NCBI RefSeq assembly: GCF_010093595.1
Contig: NW_022985458.1
Coordinates: 1-64,000, forward strand
Direction: 5' to 3'
Origin: Mytilinidion resinicola
Taxonomy: Eukaryota > Ascomycota > Dothideomycetes > Mytilinidiales > Mytilinidiaceae
DNA: 64,000 nt
Position numbers and translations under genes: made by a program. Below the pieces are notes generated by a model. That model saw only the letters and a list, made by a program, of their open reading frames with translations, did not search any database and was not told the origin of the DNA. This document shows positions 22,520 through 31,532 of the stretch, one piece after another. Positions within the stretch are counted from its first letter, which is position 1; every line of letters begins with the position of its first letter.

Positions 22520-24359
22520 ACGTATTCTATAAGCGAGCTATCTACCTAAGTAAGCCGTCCACTTTATTATAAAAACGCGACGCGTTAACTTCCAACTACT
22601 ATACGTCGACAACACAACGTGCAATTAATATAAAATAAAGGTCGAATATACATAGCTATCGCAGCAATCAATTAGCAGCAATTTAAAAGCGAACGGCGCG
22701 CTATTACGATATATAACGTACCCAGAAGCATACTTCGAGATCAACGCGCTGGAACAACCCCACAACGCGATTCTAAGCCTAATTCCAAGAAGCTTTCCAA
22801 GCTGGAGGAATTAGTTGTTGTTCAATATATACTCGACCTGGATTCGCGAGGATTTCCGCCCAACCTGTATGCTGTACGAAAGATGGCCAACAAATTGCTC
22901 GCCGAGCGCGCCGCCGGCCACGTTGGCAAGAACTGGCCAGAGAACTTTGTTAAGCGAATACCTAAGCTTAAAATATAATTTAATTAAAAGTATAATTGTT
23001 AGAGAGCTTTATATAAGGATCTAAAGGTAATTAGCAATTAGTTTAAGCTTATATATAATATAAAAGCAAAGTATAGTATTCTAAATAAAAATATATATAA
23101 CTTTAATAAAGCTGGCTTTTAAATAGGTATTATCTTAACTAGTATAGTTATAACAGGCTCTAAGCAGTACAATTATCTAAAATTAATATAGCTAGGCAAT
23201 CGCGAATAGATAATAATAATCTAAGGAGTTAATGCCTGTAGATAGGCTATCCCGCTATTTATTATCTTTTCGGGTAAGTACTACCTTTCTATATAGTATA
23301 AGGGCAATAATATACTACTAAACTAGGTTATAGTAGTAAGTAATAATAGCTGGATAATAAATAAGCTTAGTATTGCCTAGCTATAGTATTTTAATAAGTA
23401 TACAAAGGATCGCACTATAGGTATATATTAGCTGCTAATTATTAATAGCTATAAGAGCCACCGCTTGCTTAAATTTAAAAAGATTTGCAAGGAGAATAAT
23501 ATTATTACTCTCTGCATCCCAGCGTATTTATTGCACCTACTGCAGCCGCTTAATATTAGCTGCTTTACGCTGTTAAAAAAGATATACAGGCGCTAAATTA
23601 AGAACTTAATACGCTACTATATTAACTATATTATAAAGCTAGAGTTCTTACTAGTATTTAAAGCAGCCTTCTATAACTTAATTATAAAAAGTAATATTTG
23701 CGCAGGCTTTTAAGGCGCAGGCCTTATACCGCTTAATCTAGAGGTAGTACTTTTAAAGCTTAATATTCGGCTTTATATACTGTTGCCTCCTGCTATAGTA
23801 GAGGCTTAATAGGAATTAAAAATACTAAGCAACGCTTATAAGCTAGGCTCTTAATTAGCTTTAATTTATAATTATATTTAAAGGTATTAAAATAGCTCGC
23901 CTACAGCAATTCTTAATACGCTTAGCAGCTTTTCTAAAGGTGCTGCAACAATAATATATTAAGCTACGCTACTGCGTAATATAGTTGCCAGCTTTTAAAA
24001 GGCAAATAAAGCCGCTATAAAGCGCAAGGCGCGCAAAAAGAAGCGGATCTAGAAAGAAGGAACTCTAATAATAGAAGCAGGCTTTTAAATAGCTGCTTAA
24101 AGGCTTAATAAGGACGCCTAAAGTAAAAGGCAGCAAGGCGGGGCAAATTCTAGCGGGAGCGCGCGGCGCTGTAGACGCTGCGGCGAGCTAGGGCACAATA
24201 TTCGTACGTGCAAAAATAATGCAGAGGTTGCTGTAGATTAGGCTACAAGTTGTATATAGTTAATATCTATTAGCGTTATAAAGCAATTAACGTTTAAGGC
24301 CGGTTTTTATAATAAAGTAGACGGCTTGCTTAGGTAGACGGCTTGCTTATAGAATACGT
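22520..24359 (+). mobile_element. Fot1/pogo-type DNA transposon, RIP-mutated copy 2 (inverted)
   Basis: 1,840 bp between TA duplications (22518-22519 and 24360-24361), with the same terminal inverted repeats as copy 1 but opposite orientation. The first 450 bp are less mutated and still show codons for a pogo-type N-terminus (about 22770-22980). Beyond that the frame is full of stops. The CCHC zinc-knuckle region lies near 24160-24230. Confidence 0.9.
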
Positions 24360-24361
24360 TA

Positions 24362-25840
24362 TATAGTTTAATAACCCGGAATATACTATATTTAGTTGCT
24401 TTAAATACGTTTAATTTATCTAAATACTCTATCTAATATATCCTTATATTAAAGAAAAGCCCTTACCTTTCTAAAGAGTTTATATTTATATAATATTATT
24501 AAGCTTAATAAGACTAGAACCTAACAGAGTATTAATATAGACTATAATATTTCCTATCCCCTTAATATACGCATCTATATCGCTAAATTATATAATTTTA
24601 TCTTATATTAGCTTATACTTAGCAAATCTTAACAGGTTATTATAGATATATATATCTGCATAATTATTAAGTCTAAAATAGTTATTATATTTATTATTTG
24701 CTAATATACTAAATACAAACTTTAAGGTAGTAAAAAATACCCTTATTCTAGCAGTAGTTAAAAACAATATAGTATTATTAGTTACCTTTTTAGGTTAGGT
24801 GTTTAAAGTATTAGCAGGCTAAAACTTTAGTAGAGCAATATTATTTCTAAAAAAGTTCTTTTAAATCTTTAATTAAAGCTATTTGCTTCCCTTAATTTCT
24901 ATAATAACCTTAGATTAAACTTAAACTATTAGTATCTAATTTAATAGTATACTTAATAGATTAAGATATTAGTAGTCTATATATTTATAGGTAAGTCTGC
25001 ACACGTAGTTTTATAGGCTTATTAGTAAGTTTATTATTATTAAAGTTAAGTCGGCCCTCTATTTCTTCTATTTTAGCTGTAAACTATTGTTATCTAATAA
25101 ATCTAAATTATAACTATACTTTCTGCCTTAAAGGGTGGAGTGTATAACTCGCCTTTTTATAGTTTTTTTACTTAGCAGTACTATAGTCCTAAACTACTTA
25201 ATATAGAAGCCTATTATAATTCTTTTATTAGAAAGTACTGGATTTAGCCTATAAAAGAACCTAAAAGTCTTATTAATAGTATTCTAAGCCTTCTATATAA
25301 TTATAATATTAGCGTCGTCTATTTTATTAGAGTTAGAGTTGTTATTAATAGTTATAAAACTAGTGTTTATATAATTTAGATTTATCTAGTTAAGTACAGT
25401 AAAAAGTATATTAGAAATATTCTCTATTATCTTTACTATTTTTCTAATAAGGGTTGTTTCCCCCTTAATATAAGCTTTTTTTAACTTTATATAATTATAG
25501 AATAGAGGATTAAGGTCCTGTAAAGCTTTAATAAAGGCGTTGTATATCTAGAACTTACTTAGGTTTTTAATCTTATACTGCTTTATATTGTTAATAAAAG
25601 TAGGCTATTAGCTAAGCTATTTGTTAAGACCAGTACTACTATATCCTTTCTTAAGCTTTTTAAACTCTATCCTTATATTCTATTTCTAGTCCTTTGCAGT
25701 CGGCTAAATACTTTTAGCTAGTGTAATAATTTTACCTTAGACTATATAAATTCCAATATAGTATTATTTAAACTCCTAGTAAACTGTAATATTAATACGC
25801 TTAGAAACTTTATTATACTTCTTTCTTTTGCTATTATAAA
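24362..25840 (-). pseudogene. RIP-mutated copia interior (gag-like side)
   Basis: AT-rich with no open frame. Minus-strand fragments near 25400-25700 are compatible with a copia gag but too damaged to prove it. Position between LTR, primer site and pol agrees. Confidence 0.5.
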
Positions 25841-25842
25841 TA

Positions 25843-27679
25843 ACGTACTTCACAAGCGAGTCGGCCATACAAGCGAGTCGGCCACCTCATCATATTTAGC
25901 TGCCTTAAACGTTGATTGCTCCACAACGCCAATAGATATCAACTAGATACAAGTTGTAGCCTAATCTGCAGCAACCTCTGCATCTTTTTTGCACGTACGA
26001 GCGTTGTGCCCTGGTTCGCCGCAGCGCCTACAGCGCTGCACGCCGCCGCCGGAGCGCGCTCCGGCTTGCTGCCTTTTGCTTTGAGCTGCCTCCTCGATTC
26101 TTTGAGCAGCTATTTGAGAGCCTGCTTCCTTTGTTAGAGTTCCTTCCCTCTGAATCCGCTTTTTTTTGCGCGCCTTGCGCTTTGTGGCAGCTTCATTTAC
26201 CTTTTGAAGGCTGGCAACTGTATCGCGCAGCAGCGTGGCTTTATGCTTTATAATTGCAGCACCTTTAGAGAGGCTATTAAGCGAGTCAAGAATAGCTGTA
26301 GGCGAGCTATTTTGATGCATTTGAATGCGATTACAAATTAAGGCTGATTGAGAGTCTAGCTTGAGAGCGTTGCTTGGTGTTTTTGATTCCCATTGAGCCT
26401 CCACGGCGGGAGGCGACGGCGTACGAAGCACAACATCAAGCTTTAAGAGCACTGCCTCTGGATCAAGCGGCACAAGGCCTGCGCCTCGAAAGCTTGCGCA
26501 AATATTGCTCTTTGTAATTGAGTTGTAGAATGCTGCTTTAAATGCCGGCAGGAACTCTAGCTTTGTGATGTGATTGATGTAGTGGCGTACTAGGTCCTCA
26601 ATTTGGCGCCCGTATGCCTTTTTCAATGGCAAAAAGCAGCCAACATCAAGCGGCTGCAGCAGGTGCGACGAATGCGGCGGCATACAGAGAGCAATGATGT
26701 TGTTCTCCTTGCAAATTTGTTGGAATTCGAGCGAGATATGGCTCTTATGGCCATCAATAATCAGCAGCCGATGCGTGCCTATGGTGCGATCTTTTGTATG
26801 CATATTGAAATGCTGCAGCCAGGCAACACCAAGCTCATTCGTTGTCCAGCCATTGTCGCTCACTGCCATAACCTAGTCCGGTGGTATGTCGTCGCCCTCG
26901 TACCATGCAGAGAGATGGTACTTGCCTGCAAAGATGATGAATGGCGGGATGGCCCATCCACAGGCATTGATTCCTTGGATTATTGTTGTCCATTCGCGAT
27001 TGCCTGGCTGTACAGCTTTTGGTCGATAGCGCCGCTCGGAGCCTGTTACAACCATGCTTGATGAGATGACGCCCATTTGGAAGCCAGCTTCATTAAAGTT
27101 GTATGTATCGTTATTAATAATGCCGTACTTTGCTTTTATATTGTATACAAGCTTAAACCAATCGCCAATAACCTCTGGATCTTCGCATAGAGCTCTTTGA
27201 TAGTCGTACTTTCGATTAAACTTTGTTTTAAGCTCGTCCGTTCGCTTGATAAAGTTGTTTGGCCAGTTAATGCCCACTTGGCCAGCACCGCGCTCGGCGA
27301 GTAGCTTGTTGGCCATCTCTCGTACAGCAGTTAAGCTAGGCGAAAACCCTCGCGAATCCAGGTCGAGTATATGTTGAACAATGGCTGATTCTTCAAGCTT
27401 TGTAAGCTTCTTTGAATTAGGCTCACAATCGCGTCGTGCAGTCATTCCGCCGCGTCGGTCTTGGAGCGTGCTTTTGGGGACATTGTATATGCCTGCAGCG
27501 CGTCGTTCGCTTAGAATTTGATTTTTTCGGATAGCTAGGAGAGCTAAGGCTAGCCTGCCTTCTTTTTGGATTGATTGCGCGTTGTGTTGTCGACGCATAT
27601 TGGTTGTTGGTTGACGCGTCGCGTTTTCGTGATGAGGTGGCCGACTCGCTTGTGTGGCCGACTCGCTTGTGAAGTACGT
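25843..27679 (-). mobile_element. Fot1/pogo-type DNA transposon, lightly mutated copy 3
   Basis: 1,837 bp flanked by TA (25841-25842 and 27680-27681). The inverted repeats are about 50 bp and differ by one base; they begin ACGTACTTCACAAGCGAGTC, with the AAGCGAGTCGGCCA motif twice at each end. Length and layout match copies 1 and 2, but the end sequence differs and the body is GC-normal, although it sits inside RIP-mutated DNA. It therefore probably arrived after the main RIP episode. Confidence 0.95.
25961..27598 (-). pseudogene. Fot1/pogo transposase with one nonsense and one catalytic change
   Basis: One frame of 546 codons interrupted only by TAG at 26873-26875 (codon 242), where relatives have Trp in a PPDWV-like motif. 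Order: psq-type helix-turn-helix (about 1-50); CENP-B-type helix-turn-helix (60-130, with NWPNNFIKRT); DDE domain with YNFNEAGFQMG (about 166-176), LLIIDGHKSH, and PPHSSHLLQPLDVG; C-terminal CCHC knuckle CRRCGEPGHNARTC. The first catalytic Asp (NFDE in the family) is Asn here. Both the stop and the Asp-to-Asn change are CpA-to-TpA on one strand, as RIP would produce. Two hits leave the copy dead, but only lightly damaged. Confidence 0.9.
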
Positions 27680-27681
27680 TA

Positions 27682-28224
27682 GCTTAAAAGCTGTGGAATC
27701 TCTAGATTATATTTTTATTTACTAAGTCTAGTAGTTTAGTAATAGTAAAGACCAGGTTTTTAATACTTTTAGGGTTATAGTAGTTATATATTATTTTATA
27801 CAGCAAGATCCTTAATAGAATTAATCTAATTAGTCTAATTATTGCGTGTGTTAAGTATTAGAAAGTTGTAATCTTTAATTAATATTGTCGCGATAATTCC
27901 TGCAAAATCTAGTAGCAGGAACGGAGCTTTACTGCAAGTTAAGCATAGAACTTAGGCGTAGCAAGTTGCTGAAACATATAATAGATTGCCGTAAATTCGA
28001 GATAGACTGTTATATTTAATCTTTTTTTTAAAGGCCTTAACTCAGTTAATTTCTAAGTCCTTATCTTTGAATATTGGGGTTGCAATGTTGCTTTTTTCTG
28101 CAACCCCGCTTCTCTCAGAATCGGCTGAGGATTGTTGCCGCTTTGTGAGAACAACTGCTCCGTTGAGAGGAGAATTGTCTGATTTATTCGTCGCTCGTAG
28201 TGCTGTGTAGCAGGAGAAGAGCTA
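27682..28224 (-). other. Copia 5' leader; RIP boundary
   Basis: The left part is AT-rich and stop-filled. From about 28080 the sequence becomes GC-normal and stays so through the primer site and LTR, so the RIP-mutated tract ends here. Confidence 0.6.
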
Positions 28225-28237
28225 CCGGGCTCATAAC
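28225..28237 (-). other. Initiator tRNA-Met primer-binding site of the old copia element
   Basis: Minus strand GTTATGAGCCCGG, identical to the site of the other copia element (4597-4609), touching the LTR. It is complementary to the initiator tRNA anticodon stem-loop. Confidence 0.85.
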
Positions 28238-28431
28238 TGTCGCACTTAGGTGTGCACGGGATGAAGCAGGATTGGAAATGATATCAAGCAGCAGAGTATG
28301 ATTGATTGTGTGTGTGTGGTGTCTCTTGTCGGTCGGGTTACCCCGCCCAACGTTCTATATAGCTTTGATGGCAAGCTTATTAATGCAGTTCTTGCCTCAG
28401 GCCTCCACGGCTGATGCCTTGGTCTGCGACA
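28238..28431 (-). repeat. 5' LTR of the old copia element (little mutated)
   Basis: 194 bp with perfect 7-bp inverted ends TGTCGCA...TGCGACA. It partners the LTR at 17361-17554. Confidence 0.93.
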
Positions 28432-28936
28432 TATCAGACATGCCGGGTCGTTTTGTCCTAGCTGGATTGGTAATTGCTTTCGACCGGAAGTACTGACCAG
28501 GGTGGCGATCTTGCATGAATTTGCGTGCGACAGCAGCCATAAGGCTGATAACAACTTCCCAGTATAGTAGCAAGGTTCTAAGGCTTGGATAAGGCTCTTT
28601 TATAAGCATTAGGAGTGATGGGAGCTTAATAATAGTGCTGTGGCGACGGAATTCGGTTACGCCATAAAAGAAGGCTTTCCACAAATCAGGCGCGAAGGCG
28701 ACGATGCGAATGTCATTTTTCCGTAGGAGATGTTCCAAGGGCTCTAGGATGGCCACAGCAAACAACATATACAAATTTATGGGAAATATCGATGTGTGCA
28801 GAGAGCATAAGTTGTTTGAAGTTAATGTACCCCTCATATGTTGCAGCACGGTAGGTGTTGCGCCACCTAGGGACGGACTGTAGTTACTCTTACAAGGTGG
28901 CCGCCTAGGGCGGCGTATTGATAGCGGGAGGAGCAT
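28432..28936 (-). pseudogene. Unknown gene fragment cut by the copia insertion
   Basis: An open minus-strand frame encodes NLYMLFAVAILEPLEHLL, then APDLWKAFFYGVTEFRRHS and LLYWEVVISLMAAVARKF, with two hydrophobic stretches that could be membrane segments. I do not recognise the family. A diverged relative lies at 47720-47950 on the plus strand (GVTEFLRHCTIIKLLSLLILVKG). The frame runs into the LTR at 28431, so the insertion may have removed its 3' end. Confidence 0.45.
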
Positions 28937-29460
28937 CCGGGGGGTTTGTATGTAGAGGTCGTGAAAATAATCTAGGCTTCGAGTAGACTAGCGTAGACAA
29001 GCAACTTCTGGGAAAATAAGATTGCTGGGTGAAGTGGCGGGTGGTGTCGCAGGGGGTCTAGTTCCATGCTACGGCGGTCTTCTCACGTGACGTTGAGCCT
29101 ACCATTTGCGGGCCCCTGGTGTTCGCAATGCCTATGCTGAGTCAGCACGCCAGCCAGCAGCGCGGGGCCAGCAGGGTGTCCTCACTTGATCAACCCAACA
29201 CCTTTTACTTCCGCCTCTTGTATCATGATAGCTGATTTTGAATGTTCTGCGGGGATGAACCGACGTAGGGGAAATGTAACCAGGGTGTTAAATATGCTTA
29301 GGGTTTGGTGGTTGTGCACATTCCAATTGGCGAGGATGAAGAGCACAGCCCTGACTTCTCTCGGATATCGGCGGATGTTTGCACCGATGGGCATTGAGGA
29401 GTCTCAAAATCGCCCAGCTCCAAAAGTCACCACGTCCCACCATCATCTGCGTCCTGCCAT
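28937..29460. other. Intergenic, no gene; has a distant copy near 60200
   Basis: The stretch around 29340-29460 (GACTTCTCTCGGATATCGGC) is similar to 60268-60420. No coding signal. Confidence 0.45.
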
Positions 29461-29616
29461 CACCCACTTCCTCCTTACGACCACCCGCTTTCTACGGCCA
29501 CCCGCTTCCTACGGCCACCCGCTTCCTTCGACCACCCACTTCCTACGACCACCCACTTCATACAACCACCCACTCCCTACAACCACCCGCTTCCTACGAC
29601 CACCCGCTTCCTACAC
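29461..29616. repeat. 18-bp minisatellite (CTTCCTACGACCACCCGC)
   Basis: About eight copies of an 18-bp unit, with small variation (CGGCC, CAACC, CACTTC variants). It ends a few bases before the ATG at 29629. A looser array of related words lies at about 60325-60430. Confidence 0.85.
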
Positions 29617-29628
29617 ATTATCCACGCT

Positions 29629-30072
29629 ATGGCTTCGTCTTTAAGTAGCCATTTAAGCCGTCCAGTACGGTTTCTTATCCGCACTCGCCCAGCCCAGCTT
29701 GAGGAGATTCACCCTTCCGTTGACAAGGCTGATACCGAGTTACTCGAGAGATTCTGGGCTCAAATATCTGGGAGCGCCGACACAACTGAGATATGCCATT
29801 TGATTACAAGGATTTCAAGCAAGAAGGGCAAGAAGGGATTAGATCGAGTGGATATTGTTTTTGACTACGGTGTGCCTTCAGATGCGCGCCGACCTCTTGT
29901 TATGGCTTTTGATGTGAAAAACGGCGATTCACATTTAGTAGTCAAGCAACTGGTTAATCCAGCCATACAGCAAAAGGTGAACGAGACGGTGGAGTGGTGG
30001 AGAGAGATAAATCTCCAACATAACATCAGTTTTCCAAGTCGAACTGATGTTCGGAGAAAGGGACGTGCTTAG
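29629..30072 (+). CDS. Hypothetical protein (147 residues)
   Basis: Starts at ATG 29629, just after the minisatellite. I do not recognise the product. It has a Pro/Arg-rich start (RPVRFLIRTRPAQLEE), a helical middle, a GKKGLDRVDIVFDYGVPSD segment and a basic C-terminus. Codon use looks ordinary and the frame is clean for 148 codons. No intron was found. It could be the surviving exon of a larger gene. Confidence 0.4.
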   Translation: MASSLSSHLSRPVRFLIRTRPAQLEEIHPSVDKADTELLERFWAQISGSADTTEICHLITRISSKKGKKGLDRVDIVFDYGVPSDARRPLVMAFDVKNGDSHLVVKQLVNPAIQQKVNETVEWWREINLQHNISFPSRTDVRRKGRA

Positions 30073-31532
30073 GTACAGGACCATCCTAATGCAGACGTCA
30101 CCGGTGAGACGTACGCCTGCCCCGCGCTGATAGGAATTCGCTCCGCAGTAGCCGGAGCTACATGTACAGCTACATCCATGTGTTGCCCTGCAGCATGCCG
30201 CAAACGGCATACGGCTGTGGTTGGTGATTACTCACGTACCGTCTTGCCTGAATCTTACCATCTGGCTGGCTTTCAACGCAGCAGGCAACAGGCTTGGCAA
30301 AACTTCAGTTGGGGCATTTTCAGCCGGGAGCTTGTCTACGCCCCAGAAGGAGCCGGAACAGGCTACATACAGCATGTAGGCGCATCCGGTGAACTAGCGC
30401 GGAAAGCAAGCCACGAAAGTCAGCCCAGAAGTGGGATAATCTGGAAAGTAACACCTCTCCGTACCTTGTTTTTAACTGTTATACCACCCCAATGTGCACA
30501 CCGCCCAACCCCCGCTGCTCACGTGATCCTGCGCTGCTATGGCTCAGTTCGCTTCAGGCCCGGCTCAATTCTCTTAGGTCTGCCCACCCTTGCTCACCAT
30601 TGCTCACCCGTACTCACCCGCTGCGGCGCAGTCTCAGATGTACCTCACCAGGAATAGTCAAGCATTAGCAAGGGCCTCAAATCTGTCCTGGGTTACAAAC
30701 TAGGGGGCCCGTACAGATTTGTAAGCCTTATCAGCTCAAGAACCCATCATCACACTTGCTACCAGTGTATCTAAAGTCCTTTGCTCCTCGCCCACTAACA
30801 GCGGCCAGCCTCTCTTCTCCTTTGTTTCAAGCAGTCGACCTCTACGGCAACACTGAATTATGCCTCGTTTCTTTGACGTCTCTATTCGCTCTAACGTGGA
30901 ATGCGAGAACAACCATCTGATACGTTACCTCTGAGAAGGGCCCATTTTGGGTCGCGGGCCCAAATCTAGGACCTCTTTCATATTTTATGGAGGGAGAGGG
31001 CAGGATAAATGGGACCATCCGCACCCATGCAAGGGCAACGATGCAGCCTCATAGCAGTGCTTAAAAGTAAGAAAAGAAGCACCTTAGCTTAAATTTTGGG
31101 CCTTGATATCTATTTACTACTAGGCGCCAAAATACACCTAGGCCAAATTTACTAACGTAATAATAGACTCTAATTTAGATTACGTGTTAAACAAAAACAG
31201 CTGGCGCGATAGGCAAGATATGCTAGTATGACTGAGGCTTTTTCCTTTCTCGTGGTTTTCTACGATCCGCTTGCCCCCCTTCTTAGGGGCGGGGGGGGCC
31301 TGTTTATCCTACTCGGTGATCCTTGCTGCATAGGAACAGACTCTCAACCTTGTCCAAGGCACACTGCTGCCTTATCTTGCCCACCTTGTGCTACTATTGC
31401 TTTCAGCCTTGCGGCGTTATCGGCCGCGGGCTATCTGCGCGGGTTAGCACTGAGTCTCTAGTTAAATAGAAGGCTAGAGAGCCTTCCAACGGCTCTTGTC
31501 AGTCTCGGGAATTTACACCGAAGCAACTAACC
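30073..31532. other. Intergenic, no gene supported
   Basis: Open frames are short and carry no motif. Contains G-run and C-run stretches near 31285-31300 only. Confidence 0.45.

Larger units (their letters stand above)
17361..28431 (-). mobile_element. Old RIP-mutated copia element split by three Fot1/pogo elements
   Basis: A complete copia insertion of 11,071 bp. The two 194-bp LTRs (17361-17554 and 28238-28431) start TGTCGCAC and differ at about 13 sites, all transitions. Flanks are TATTA (left) and TATCA (right), a 5-bp duplication with one C-to-T change at CpA. The primer-binding site at 28225-28237 sets the orientation. Removing the three DNA transposons and their TA duplications leaves about 5.5 kb, a normal copia length. 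The interior is heavily AT-rich with stops everywhere. RT remains can still be read on the minus strand near 18620-18790, with an LFLYIDN stretch where LFLYVDD is expected. Gag-like remains lie near 25400-25840. Confidence 0.9.

Noticed and set aside
17555..25840. Very AT-rich tract as a centromere, mitochondrial insertion or gene-poor isochore
   Set aside because: LTRs, target duplication, nested transposons and readable RT remains show it is a RIP-mutated copia element.
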